Source of the DNA: Ktedonobacter sp. SOSP1-85
GTDB lineage: Bacteria > Chloroflexota > Ktedonobacteria > Ktedonobacterales > Ktedonobacteraceae
Direction: 5' to 3'
Length of the DNA stretch: 64,000 bases
Assembly: GCF_016587415.1 (NCBI RefSeq)
Contig: NZ_BNJI01000001.1
Span: 4,999,501 to 5,063,500 of the forward strand
Below, in pieces: positions 18,328 through 27,669 of this stretch. The stretch's first letter is position 1; every line of letters begins with the position of its first letter. A program made the translations under genes and the position numbers. The notes beneath the pieces are model-generated. The model worked only from the letters and a program-made list of their open reading frames with translations, had not been told where the DNA came from and did no database searches.

Positions 18328-19326
18328 TCACCTCGTCTCATCATCTAATGATCGTCCTCGAATAAGATTTTTCCACTGGGATTCAGCTTTCTCGTCTGCT
18401 ACAGGCTCTGACGTTTCCTCTTTCCGCGGTTTCAACGAACGTGCCGTCATTGGGCCTGCGTCATGTTGTGGAAAACGCTCATGTCTGGCATCTTGATCGC
18501 CAAAGGCAGTACGCTCCATTGAAGCGTTCCTTCCCCCTATGGTATCATGCACTGGATCTAACTCGTGTGTGATGCCTTTCTGTCTCTCTTCTCTCTCTTC
18601 CTTTGCATGTTTTTCTTGCACATCAGACACTTTTTGTCGCTGCAACGCCTCATCTTGTGCTCTAACCGCCTCCTGCATCTGCTGCCTTTTCCGTTGTGCT
18701 CTGGCTTGTCTGACCTCGTGCTCTCGCTTTTCCTCCTCCCGTTCAGATGCCACTCTTTTTTCTCTCTCTCGCAGATGCACTGGAGACATTTTCGGATCAT
18801 CCTTCATTGCCGCCCGTTGTCTCTCCGTCGTTTCCCCTCTTGTGAATGCGCTCTCTTGATGAAACAGGTAGTGCGATGACATTGGATCTGATGTTCCCTG
18901 GGGTGCCTCCTCTACCATTCTGGCGAAGTTCTGTATCTCCTTTTCCAGCACGGTTTGAAAATAGCTATTTATTCCCAGCCATTCTGCCATTCTCCCGACG
19001 ATACCCATCGGAGGGTCATGGTTGATGAAGACATCTACTAATGTTTGCTCAGTTCCTAAGGGCGTAAACTTGATCGTACCTCTATTCTGCAACCCCTTTA
19101 TTGATCTCCAGCCTACCTGCCGCTCAGGAATCCAGTTCTCATTCACAGCATCCCACTCTTGTTTTCCTGCTACCTGTACAACCCAATGGCTACGTTGAGT
19201 GTCATAGTACGTCACCTCCCGAACGGAATGCATATACTTTGGGAAATCATGAAAATGTGTAAAGAACGCATAGGCATTCTTTATTGATGTAGGTACAAGT
19301 ACCGTCACATGATGCTCACCCATCAT
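18328..19326 (-). CDS. SRPBCC (polyketide cyclase/dehydrase-like) protein with charged coiled-coil tail
   Basis: 332 residues in two parts. Residues 1 to about 150 form a START/SRPBCC lipid-binding-type domain of the cyclase/dehydrase group (ITVLVPTS-like start, FTHFHDFPKYMHSVREV, WDAVNENWIPERQVGWRS). Residues about 175-330 are extremely charged (Glu/Arg/Gln/Lys), predicted as a long coiled coil or disordered, with many ERQ/REK repeats. The stand-alone cyclase domain is common in bacteria; the tail is not. No signal peptide. AGGGAGGGA precedes the ATG. The strong hairpin at 18249 terminates it. Confidence 0.8.
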   Translation of the reverse strand: MMGEHHVTVLVPTSIKNAYAFFTHFHDFPKYMHSVREVTYYDTQRSHWVVQVAGKQEWDAVNENWIPERQVGWRSIKGLQNRGTIKFTPLGTEQTLVDVFINHDPPMGIVGRMAEWLGINSYFQTVLEKEIQNFARMVEEAPQGTSDPMSSHYLFHQESAFTRGETTERQRAAMKDDPKMSPVHLREREKRVASEREEEKREHEVRQARAQRKRQQMQEAVRAQDEALQRQKVSDVQEKHAKEEREERQKGITHELDPVHDTIGGRNASMERTAFGDQDARHERFPQHDAGPMTARSLKPRKEETSEPVADEKAESQWKNLIRGRSLDDETR

Positions 19327-19997
19327 TCCCTCCCTCTTACGTTACCAACACAACAATGAGCTGCCCAAAGGAGCAGGTCCTGGTCCGTTTTGGTGCCAGA
19401 CGCGTGCTCTGCTACAGGGCGCATCTCTTTACACATCCAGCTTTTAGACATTTAGAGGGATATAACTCTGATACCCTCCTTTTTTGTATAAAATGCGCAT
19501 TTTATCTGGAACGTGTTGGGATTGCTCTCCATTTACCGATTGATGTTGAGAGGCTCGAAGAGGATGCCTCTCCAGCATACTCTACAATTAATTTATCTTT
19601 AGTTTGTAAAAACAATACCATGTTTTTGAAATTTTGTCCACTATTATTAACCTAACGCAGATTTTTGTGGCTGGGAATGTCAATAGCTTTTCTGTTTGTA
19701 TTTTAGTAATACTATATTGATCATTGGGCATTATAGATCTTAGAGCAGATCATACTTTGTGCATGCATGCCTCTTCACGCTTGCTATCTGTTCTACCTGA
19801 TCGAAGGTAGAAGCAACTGCCAGGATACAACCAGGAGGGAATTATTCCACAGATGAAGTGTGAGTAGTTTTCCTGGCTGAAAAATCCGAAGTCAATGCTG
19901 TTTCTTAACAGAATCAGTTGAGTAGTATATCTTACCTTCCCCCACTCTACCAAATTGGGGCAAGCTCAGATGCAAGCTATGTCAAAAAACGCAGCAT
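19327..19997. other. Stretch with no recognised gene
   Basis: AT-rich, with short open frames only. A 99-codon frame at 19356 has no ribosome-binding site or recognisable domain and is not called. The stretch holds the promoter of the SRPBCC gene. Confidence 0.5.
19949..19963 (+). repeat. 15-bp direct repeat, left copy
   Basis: ACCAAATTGGGGCAA, identical to 20406-20420. The pair flanks the mgtA scrap. Confidence 0.7.
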
Positions 19998-20396
19998 TGG
20001 GATATCAGGCTCATCCGTCATTTTATGATCTTCATTGGACCAGTCAGCTCGATCTTCGATTTCCTGACCTTCTTCATCATGTTACGGACCTTCAATGCTG
20101 GAGCAGTACTCTTCCATACTGCCTGGTTCGTGGAGTCGCTTGCGACTCAGACACTGGTCCTCTTTAGTATTCGCACGGCAGGCAATCCGCTACACAGTCG
20201 CCCCAGTCTTCCGCTCACGCTGACTACGCTCCTGATTGTCTTGGTTGGCTTTGTGCTCCCCTACACGCCACTTGCCGGACCACTTGGTTTCACACCATTG
20301 CCCGCCCTCTACTTTCTCTTCCTGGCAGGGATGATTGTGAGCTACTTGCTCCTCGTGGAGTTGGTCAAGCGCCGCTTGATGCGACGGTATGCATGA
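19998..20396 (+). pseudogene. C-terminal fragment of an Mg2+-importing P-type ATPase (MgtA/MgtB type)
   Basis: In one frame the sequence reads WDIRLIRHFMIFIGPVSSIF, then FHTAWFVESLATQTLVLF and PYTPLAGPLGFTPLPALYF, ending VKRRLMRRYA. This is the final four-helix membrane part of MgtA-type ATPases. Homology starts abruptly near 19998; the ATPase, phosphorylation and actuator domains are absent. An ATG at 20025 would give a 123-residue membrane protein, but the family needs the whole enzyme. The fragment sits between 15-bp direct repeats. Confidence 0.8.
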
Positions 20397-20405
20397 GGAG
20401 TTTCC

Positions 20406-20441
20406 ACCAAATTGGGGCAACGTCTTTTGGGGTTGCCCCAA
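20406..20441 (+). repeat. 15-bp direct repeat, right copy, within a hairpin
   Basis: Copy of ACCAAATTGGGGCAA at 20406-20420. TTGGGGCAAC (20412-20421) pairs with GTTGCCCCAA (20432-20441), a 10-bp stem that could be the old mgtA terminator. Confidence 0.6.
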
Positions 20442-20506
20442 AAGGACCGCAGTATTGTTCTTGAGCAAAGGGATAGGAATGAAGAATAATCCCTACTCTC
20501 TTTCGT

Positions 20507-20695
20507 TCACCGCTCATAGGTCGCCGTGAGCCATGTACGCCCAAAGATATCCCGTCCCGCTATTGTACAAGAGACCAGTCGCCAGCCTCGTTCTGTGTGA
20601 CGTTTCAAGTCATGTTCATACTTCTGATACGATGAACGAAACAGGCCGGGCCTATAACTCTTTACTTCTTGCTGTGATATGACAGGTTGTGACAT
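20507..20695 (-). CDS. Small DUF4177-like protein
   Basis: 62 residues from the ATG at 20695, preceded by AGAAGGAAAA. The core YEHDLKRHTERGWRLVS followed by TWLTATYER has the look of DUF4177-type small proteins (a short helix ending in GW-R-L, then a strand). Function unknown. It stands alone with its own upstream gap. Confidence 0.65.
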   Translation of the reverse strand: MSQPVISQQEVKSYRPGLFRSSYQKYEHDLKRHTERGWRLVSCTIAGRDIFGRTWLTATYER

Positions 20696-20850
20696 TGCTT
20701 TTTCCTTCTCACCCGTGAACAACCCGGGTCTTTTCTTCTGAACTCTACCGTTGTCGTTAAATAGATATCCTTCTAACTTCTCGCTTCATAGCTCCTTCTA
20801 TCTTATTCGTCTGCCCAGGATCTGGGGATATTCTATTTAGTAGTTGAATT

Positions 20851-20927
20851 TTTCATAAAAAAGTTATGAAATCAAAATATCATAGCTTAGATATATATTT
20901 GTATTTTTCTCAGAAATAGTGTATACT
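20851..20927 (+). promoter_or_regulatory. Promoter with upstream inverted repeat
   Basis: TTGTAT at 20899-20904, a 17-base spacer and TATACT at 20922-20927 form a good sigma70 promoter. Upstream, TTTCATAA (20851-20858) and TTATGAAA (20864-20871) make a dyad that may bind a regulator. The likely target is the run of genes from 21119 to the kinase at 21973. The rest of 20696-21118 holds nothing recognisable. Confidence 0.5.
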
Positions 20928-21118
20928 AAAAGTAGCTCATAGATCTTTTCTTGAGTCAAGCCTCTCACACCATGTCCCTCGTAACTACTAACGTTCTGAG
21001 CGCTCTTCTCCCCACTCGGCAGACATGATTGCTACAATGGTCGCGTTTGCGCTCTCGCGTTTGTGCTTCCTCTCCTCCTTCAGGCATAGGCATCTGGAGG
21101 CAAACCATACAGGATCAC

Positions 21119-21220
21119 ATGATTATGCGACTCTTCCTTCTCCCCTTAGCGCTCTTTGCCCTCCTGATCACTCTTCTCTGGTTCAGAGAAATACAGGACC
21201 GGCGCCAACGAGCCCACTGA
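21119..21220 (+). CDS. Possible 33-residue single-TM peptide
   Basis: Starts MIMRLFLLPLALF, a strong hydrophobic helix, and ends with the charged tail EIQDRRQRAH. The layout suits a small inner-membrane protein. The ribosome-binding site is weak (AGGA at short distance), so this is tentative. Confidence 0.3.
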   Translation: MIMRLFLLPLALFALLITLLWFREIQDRRQRAH

Positions 21221-21331
21221 GGAAAAACGACACCATCTCTTCGATGACACTGTTTCAAGAGTCTGCTCCTGGTTGACACGCCTTCAACCGAAGAAGTGCT
21301 CCTCTGGTTTCTCGCAAGAAAGGCAACTCCT

Positions 21332-21883
21332 ATGAGCACTATTCAAGAAACACACCCGCCAGTCAAGGCGATGAGAAACGCACAACCAGATGAGCATCCA
21401 GAAACAGTCGTGATCGTTCAAGGCGTCTCTCCATCTGTGCAGGGCTCCTCTGCGAGAGAAGATAGTGCAAGCCAGGGCAACTTCGCAGAGACAACCATGC
21501 CGGAGAGACATGCTCAAACTCCGTATGTCTACCCGGCTTGGCCGACATCTAAGCCCGGCCCGCCGGTCATCCCCCTTCCTCCAGGGCAGAAACCGCACCC
21601 AAAGCGCACGGATCAGATGGTCTATGACTGCTATGACCAGGAGCGAGGAAGACCATGCGTTGCTCCTGCAACCCAGGTGATGCGGAAAACGAGAGCCAGA
21701 ACGTACCGTTCTGATGACCCCTTCTTAGAGGTGATCTCTGAGGCTGAGGTAACGGAACGCTGGCGTGATGATGGCAACACATCCGAGACTGAGGCCATAG
21801 GGCGTTGGCTCGACGATGGCGGCACATCTGATGCCGCGTTTGAGATGGGAAGCCTTTCACCTCGCCACAATGTACAACGCTAA
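21332..21883 (+). CDS. Uncharacterised hydrophilic protein
   Basis: 183 residues from the ATG at 21332 (AAGGCAA upstream), or 195 from an upstream non-ATG start. Pro/Glu/Arg-rich and likely disordered, with no membrane segment or known domain. The C-terminal part contains an imperfect tandem duplication (ERWRDDGNTSETEAIG / GRWLDDGGTSDAAFEMG). It lies 90 bases before the histidine kinase gene on the same strand and may share its promoter. No function is proposed. Confidence 0.5.
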   Translation: MSTIQETHPPVKAMRNAQPDEHPETVVIVQGVSPSVQGSSAREDSASQGNFAETTMPERHAQTPYVYPAWPTSKPGPPVIPLPPGQKPHPKRTDQMVYDCYDQERGRPCVAPATQVMRKTRARTYRSDDPFLEVISEAEVTERWRDDGNTSETEAIGRWLDDGGTSDAAFEMGSLSPRHNVQR

Positions 21884-21972
21884 CGCCTCTCAGGTGCTGC
21901 CACGAGTGTGCCTCGAAAGAGCCTCTTTCTGGCAGTTACCAGGTGTGAGAAGCGAAGAAAGAAGAGCTTGCT

Positions 21973-23886
21973 ATGGAAGAAGCAATCGTGAGAACGGTAT
22001 TGGTAACGCAGAAACTCGAAGCATTTGAGCGGCTACAATCCGAATTTGAGGCAAGTCTTGACTTCATTCAGGACGTACATGGGCAGCGGCGCTTCTCAGC
22101 ATTTCCTGTTGCTGAAACTGTCCACTATCTTCATTCCCTCTGGATCTGTGCATGTAAAGACCACCTCCTGAATGTCTCGACGCACAGCCGACGATATGAG
22201 GGGAACACGTGCTTAGGTCTCTTACAGGGTTGGCAGGAGGGAAAGACAGCTGCGGTGGTGGCATTCCTCGAGCGAAAATTGGATGGGCTCGCTTTTGCTG
22301 GTCTCACGCGCAAAATCGAGAAGGCTGCAACTGTTCTTCCTCCTCATGAGGATCTGGCACAGCGCCTTGCCCATGGTCGTCTCGTCTTGCTGAATCGGAG
22401 AATGAACTTGCTGCAAGCCTTAGACGCCATTTTCGCGCTGCCAGAGCATGATTTGTTGCAGGACGTGCATGCTGCCAGTGTGTACTATGGGCATACCCCT
22501 CAGCAAATTGAGCAACAACGCGCCGAACAAGACGATGTTCGTTCCTCTTCTGTCCTCCATCCGCTTCTGGCACAACGGAACATGGTGGTGATGAATACAA
22601 TTGGTACTCATGTCATAACGCAGCAAGCCGCTAGAGGAAGAGCGCGTTTTTGGAGGGTTGTAACACCAATGGACCCTTCGCGTCCCTTTGCTGAGTATCT
22701 TATGAGAACATATCAGGAACAGACGTCACGCTCGCATAACGTCCAGGTGCAGGGAGATCTCCTTGCGCAAGCTCACGATGCTATCATCATCCATAGCCCA
22801 GACGACCGTATTCTCGTCTGGAACCAGGGGGCGACTGCGCTCTATGGATGGACCGAGCAGGAAGCTATTGGGAAGGATATCCACACCCTTTTGCAGACCT
22901 GCTTTTACGCGTCGCGTGAGGCGGTCGCTCTCGTCCTGGCCACACGTGGACACTGGCAAGGGCAACTCACCCAGACATCGCGCGATGGGAAACTTTTGAT
23001 CGTGGAGAGTCGTCAGATCTTCGTGCCTGCGAAGGCTGGTCAAGCAGCGGTCATCGTGGAGATGAATCAGGATGTTACCGAGCGGGAACAGTTCCTGCAA
23101 GAACAAGCCGAAGCGAAGGCACGTGAGTTAGCCTTGCAGGAAACAGCACGCCAGATGGATGCATTTTTTGGTATCGCCAGCCATGAACTCAAAACACCAT
23201 TAACCTCCATGAAAGGGAATCTTCAACTCGCACAACTCCAGCTCACACACCTTCAACAACCGGAAACAACGTTCGACGAGACCATGGCCCTGACCCTTAC
23301 CACGGTTCGGAGCTTGCTTGATCGTGTCGAGCGCCAGATCAAGAGGCAAAATCGATTGGTCAATGATCTTCTTGATATCTCGCGTATCCAGACGAACCAA
23401 TTTACCCTGCAGCGTACCTGGTGCGACCTGGTCAGGATTGTTTGCGAGGTGGTTGAAGATCAGCGCATCCTTGCCCCTACGCGTACGATTCGCTGGCATA
23501 CTCTGGTTTCCCAGGCAGAGGTATGGGCCGACGCAGACCGTGTTGGACAGGTGGTCAACAACTATCTCTCCAATGCGCTCAAGTACTCTGAAGCCGGCAC
23601 GCCGATAGATGTTCGCTTGGAGCAAGAAGAAACAATGGTACGCGTATCAGTGCATAATCAGGGGCCAGGTCTCTCTGAAACACAACAGCAGCAGGTCTGG
23701 AAAAAAATTTATCGGATAGGAGAGATTGAAGCGAAAAGTGGATCAGGGATGGGCCTGGGCTTAGGTCTCTATATCAGCCAAACACTTATTGAGCGCCATG
23801 ATGGGCGAATAGGCGTCGAAAGCACTCCTGGAGAGGGATCAACGTTCTGGTTTACGCTTCCGTTCGCTCCTTTAGAACACATATAA
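21973..23886 (+). CDS. PAS sensor histidine kinase
   Basis: 637 residues, soluble. Residues 1 to about 230 form an uncharacterised helical N-terminal region. PAS about 255-380 (AHDAIIIHSPDDRILVWNQG, ALYGWTEQEAIGKD), HisKA with phospho-acceptor H404 (IASHELKTPLTSM), and HATPase_c with complete N (NNYLSNALKYS), G1 (NQGPGLS) and G2 (GLGLGLYIS) boxes, ending GEGSTFWFTLP. All catalytic boxes are intact. No receiver gene is adjacent. The next gene follows after 12 bases and is probably co-transcribed. Confidence 0.92.
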   Translation: MEEAIVRTVLVTQKLEAFERLQSEFEASLDFIQDVHGQRRFSAFPVAETVHYLHSLWICACKDHLLNVSTHSRRYEGNTCLGLLQGWQEGKTAAVVAFLERKLDGLAFAGLTRKIEKAATVLPPHEDLAQRLAHGRLVLLNRRMNLLQALDAIFALPEHDLLQDVHAASVYYGHTPQQIEQQRAEQDDVRSSSVLHPLLAQRNMVVMNTIGTHVITQQAARGRARFWRVVTPMDPSRPFAEYLMRTYQEQTSRSHNVQVQGDLLAQAHDAIIIHSPDDRILVWNQGATALYGWTEQEAIGKDIHTLLQTCFYASREAVALVLATRGHWQGQLTQTSRDGKLLIVESRQIFVPAKAGQAAVIVEMNQDVTEREQFLQEQAEAKARELALQETARQMDAFFGIASHELKTPLTSMKGNLQLAQLQLTHLQQPETTFDETMALTLTTVRSLLDRVERQIKRQNRLVNDLLDISRIQTNQFTLQRTWCDLVRIVCEVVEDQRILAPTRTIRWHTLVSQAEVWADADRVGQVVNNYLSNALKYSEAGTPIDVRLEQEETMVRVSVHNQGPGLSETQQQQVWKKIYRIGEIEAKSGSGMGLGLGLYISQTLIERHDGRIGVESTPGEGSTFWFTLPFAPLEHI

Positions 23887-23898
23887 CGAAGAGAGAAG

Positions 23899-24723
23899 AT
23901 GATGATAATGACTACCCCATTTTCTGAACAGCAGAGCGAACAATGGCTTCTTGAAAGGACATATCACGCCCAATTGCGCGATGGTCGGGAGCTTTCTGTT
24001 CCTGACTTCACATGGGCCATGAAGCAGCTCACTGATGTCGATGTTCCTCTTTTGTCGCAGTCCTGGAAATCAAAGCTACCAGAGCAGTTGTCTGCCAAGA
24101 AGAGTACCAACGTTTCCATCCCAATCTCTACCTGGATGGAAATCTCACCAGAAGAAGCAGGTACCAGCTACCAAGAAGGATGCCCTGTTCTACTCTATGG
24201 CGAGCATCGGTGGGAGCATTTGAAAGCAACCTCTGAGACATGGAGGCCAAATAGAAACGTGTACACTCTCATTTATGGAAACGCCAAAGTAATGCCGGAG
24301 GTCGTCTCTGGGGTTGAATATGCCGTCTACTATCTCGACCCCAAACGAGGCCATGCTGCCAATGCTTCCTGGAGAGCCTGGTTCTCTTCGGACGTTGCCA
24401 CGCTTCTCAATGGTAGCACGTACAGGAATATTCTCTTCCTTCGCCCTTGTATGCAGTTTCCCTCTACGACCTATTACACCGCGATTACTGCTGATGGGCA
24501 AGTCCATGAGTATTCAGACAGGGCCAGGGCAATACAGGGGTATGCTCTCCTGGTATCACAGGAGGCGCATGACCGGAGTGATCTCCACAGCATCTTCCCC
24601 CAATTCTGCTACTATCATGAGATCATTGCACGCCAAGCGTTCAGCCCAGGAGAGCCGGTAGTGTGCTCGTTCTGCACGGGAAAGCAGTCGAACTGGCGAG
24701 GACTGAGATGGCTGATCCTGTGA
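23899..24723 (+). CDS. Uncharacterised protein, C-terminus replaced by transposon sequence
   Basis: 274 codons from the first ATG, 12 bases after the kinase stop, so an operon partner. N-terminal part: WLLERTYHAQLRDGRELSVPD. It is aromatic-rich, with no membrane segment and no domain recognised. The last 30 or so codons (after RQAFS, about 24628) lie on the antisense of the transposase terminus. The native C-terminus appears to have been lost when the IS4-type element landed. Whether the chimera is functional is unknown. Confidence 0.6.
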   Translation: MMIMTTPFSEQQSEQWLLERTYHAQLRDGRELSVPDFTWAMKQLTDVDVPLLSQSWKSKLPEQLSAKKSTNVSIPISTWMEISPEEAGTSYQEGCPVLLYGEHRWEHLKATSETWRPNRNVYTLIYGNAKVMPEVVSGVEYAVYYLDPKRGHAANASWRAWFSSDVATLLNGSTYRNILFLRPCMQFPSTTYYTAITADGQVHEYSDRARAIQGYALLVSQEAHDRSDLHSIFPQFCYYHEIIARQAFSPGEPVVCSFCTGKQSNWRGLRWLIL

Positions 24724-26560
24724 AGCTCGTTCCGTGAGTTGGATATCGACACGCTGATGGCGAAGGAGTTTGACGACCTCCCGCCGATGAGCGCGCCGTT
24801 GCCAATCTCCCCAGAGCACCGGATGCAAGGCTGGTGGAGGCGAAGGTTCCTCTGGTGCAGAAAGAGGCTCACCTGCGATCGATGCAGGCGAAGAGACAGG
24901 CCAATAGACGGCGCTCACTCGGCGCGCTTTCATGGTCGTTGCCGATTCTTGACACTGCTCACGGAGCAGACACGCGCGACAATGGCCGATCCGGGCTGCA
25001 TACAGCACCCGCAGCGAGCCATCGCGCTCCTTTCGGCGCTCTTGTGGATAGAGAGGGCAGCCTGCTGGACAGCGCAGCGTCCCATCGGGCTGGAGAGAGA
25101 AATCTGCCCCGGCAAACCCTTTGGTGTATGATGGACGTGCCCACTGTGGTGGTCCATACGTGACCGGAGTTGGATCAGCTGGCTGAGAGACAGGATCAGG
25201 CGTAGCCGCCGCAGGCTCATCGATCTGGGCAGGAGCAAATTCCGTTGTGCGCATGGGTGTGGGGTGGAGGGTATGCCCCAATTCCAGGTGGAGATTCCAA
25301 ATCCATTGGGCGAGAATGAGCCAGAACTCCTGACCCCAGGCGGTATGCGAACACCAACGATCCAGATTCTGTTCCTCGTCTTCATCGGCCAGCACCGCCT
25401 CAAATGCCCCGCGATGCAAGTACAGGGCAACGACATCAGCGGGAGTAAACGCATCCACCGGCAAGGCAGTGAAAAACAACTCGTAGACTACTTCGCCGCG
25501 CGTGGTCCCGACAGAAGCCTTCGTCTCGGTCCCTGGATGGGTTGCGACGATGACCCGTGTGCGCTGCCCGATCGGGGTTAAGAGCAGATCAGGGCAGTCA
25601 AAAAGTGCCCGGCAGGTTCCTGTTTCTGGATGGGTCGTGTGCTGGTCAGGCGGTTGGGCCAGGCGGATTTGCACCTGGGGAAGATCGAGGAGACCATAGT
25701 CCTTGCCCCGCATGATGTAGGCAAGTCCAGCCAGATCCGCGACAATCGCGCCATTGCCATATTGCCCATCCAAGCGCACCACGGCCTGACTCAATGGAAC
25801 AGATAGCTCTTCCAGGTACGCGCGGATCACCGTGATTGCCTGCCGCAGTTCTCCGCGATAGTCGCCGTTGCCTGCCCCCGATGCCCCGAAAAGGTGCCGA
25901 GCCATTGGTGGGTATGTGCCTGGAGCACGGTGGTCCGCGTCCGGACGGTTTCACTCCGCTTGCGTCCTGTATAGCCAGGAGCGCAGACCTCGTTCAGTCG
26001 GCGTTGGGCTGGTGGGAGATCGGGTGTGGAGGGCAGGGCGCGTTGGCGAGCCGCTTGTCGTGTGCCATCAACGTCGAACACCACCCAATGGTTTCCCTGT
26101 CGATCCCATAACCCACCAGTTTTCTCCTCCTTCTCCAGAGGCGGGCCACCAGATCTTCGAGAAACACCGCGCGCAATGCCTCAACCACTGGTTGGTTCAG
26201 CGCAGCGAGAAAGCGACTGAGTGTCGAGCGGTGGGGGAGGTGTTCTCGGCCAAAGAGAGCCATGAACGGGGCAGCGAAGGGTTGTAAACCCTCATAGAAC
26301 GTTTCCAGCGTTCGTTCACCGCTGATGGCATAACCCAATAACACCGAGACAAAGTCAATCAGGTCGTAATGGCCGAACCGACGCCGGGCAAAGCGCACAC
26401 GCTCCGTAATGGCCGAAAGCACGCCCTGGTATCCAAGGTAGCGCGCGATCACGGTCACTTCACTGAACCAGAACGGTGTTGAAGGCACAGATTGCGCAGA
26501 GGTTTGGATGGCAACATCCGAAGAGCAAGAGGAGCCATCGGTCTTCTTCTCAGGGGTCAT
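24628..26560 (-). pseudogene. IS4-superfamily transposase with two frameshifts
   Basis: Three frames give successive parts: N-terminus 25994-26560 (FGHYDLIDFVSVLLGYAISG, HRSTLSRFLAALNQP), middle 25827-26084 (VVFDVDGTR-type first catalytic Asp, then TVLQAHTHQWLGTFSG) and C-terminus down to about 24628 (VRLDGQYGNG second Asp; YLHRGAFE matching the IS4 Y-2-R-3-E signature). The element is a dead copy. The reading frame runs on to 24556 past the apparent end, into the neighbouring gene. Confidence 0.85.
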
Positions 26561-26679
26561 GTGTTTTTCTTCCCGAAAGCCGCAGGAGAGTGAGGGTTGC
26601 TGTCACCACGCGGCTCAGCTCGTGCGCAAGTATGGCTCTGTGCCTTTCCTCCTCCCCATGATGCGGCTTCTCTCCTCTC

Positions 26680-27585
26680 TTACAGAAATTCGCTTTCGGT
26701 TAAATCCGTATTTACGCCTGCGGCTGCCCGACTTCCCGCGGCTGCCGCGATGATCAGTTGATGAGGGACACCCACTAAGGCATCACCTGCGGCATACACG
26801 CCTGGAACTGTCGTTCTCCCCAAGGGATCAGTGACGATTCCCCCCATGACATTCATCTCACAGCCGAGTACTTCGCCAAAAGGCGAAGCCTGGAGCAACT
26901 GGGAGGCGACAAAACCGCCTTCACGGCGTTTCTCTTCCTGCGTGGCAAACGCAATCCGCTCTAGCTGCCCATGTTTTCCAACAAGAGCGGTAATACGATC
27001 TTCCACCACCTGAAGCCCTTTCTTGCGCAACGTTTCTTGTTGTGCTTCAGTGAGAATCTGATGGCCATTCGTACAGAGGAGCAAATCGTGACTCCAATTC
27101 CAGACAATTTTGGCCATATGGAAAGCCTGTTGCCCTTCTTCTGCGATCACGACAAGGGGCTTCTCCTTGAGTTCCCATCCATCGCAGTAGGGGCAGCTAA
27201 ACACACTTTTCCCGTAATAGTCATGCAAACCATCTATCGTGGGAAGAATCTCTTTGAGACCGGTGGCAAGCAAGACTGTCTTTGCGGAGAGCAGATCCCC
27301 TTTCTCTGTGGTGATTTCAAAAGAGTCATCAGTATGGCGAATACCAGTGACTCGCACGTGCTGAATTTCCACCGAAAGATATTTGCTGATTTCCTGGTGT
27401 GCAATGGCTCTGAACTCGTTCGGTTTGACTCCGTCTCGTGTCAAAAATCCATGCGACTCCTGCGTTACGGCATTTCTTGGTTGATTCTCGTCAAACACCA
27501 GAACCGTTCTTCTGGCTCTCCCCAGGACAAGAGCCGCATTTAACCCTGCCGGTCCACCGCCGATAATGGCACAGTCAATGATCAT
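26680..27585 (-). CDS. Thioredoxin reductase-like FAD/NAD(P)H oxidoreductase
   Basis: 301 residues. FAD-binding GGGPAGLNAALVLGRARR at the start, redox-active disulfide C131-P-Y-C134 (FSCPYCDGWE) and a C-terminal FAD motif (GVYAAGDAL). This is the thioredoxin/ferredoxin-NADP reductase-like family with an intact CxxC, so NAD(P)H-driven disulfide reduction is likely. AAGGAAGG lies before the ATG. It is third in a same-strand run: Rrf2 regulator (29199), FAD oxidoreductase (28599), this gene. An Rrf2-controlled redox operon is inferred. Confidence 0.9.
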   Translation of the reverse strand: MIIDCAIIGGGPAGLNAALVLGRARRTVLVFDENQPRNAVTQESHGFLTRDGVKPNEFRAIAHQEISKYLSVEIQHVRVTGIRHTDDSFEITTEKGDLLSAKTVLLATGLKEILPTIDGLHDYYGKSVFSCPYCDGWELKEKPLVVIAEEGQQAFHMAKIVWNWSHDLLLCTNGHQILTEAQQETLRKKGLQVVEDRITALVGKHGQLERIAFATQEEKRREGGFVASQLLQASPFGEVLGCEMNVMGGIVTDPLGRTTVPGVYAAGDALVGVPHQLIIAAAAGSRAAAGVNTDLTESEFL

Positions 27586-27669
27586 TGGATGACCTTCCTT
27601 TCTTAAAAGAGACTTTCTAGATCCTTTATATCTCTGATAACGATAAAAAAACAGCGAGAAGCGGTTCGT

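Noticed and set aside
19356..19655. A 99-codon plus-strand frame upstream of the mgtA scrap
   Set aside because: No domain, poor start context and AT-rich biased composition; it looks like chance.
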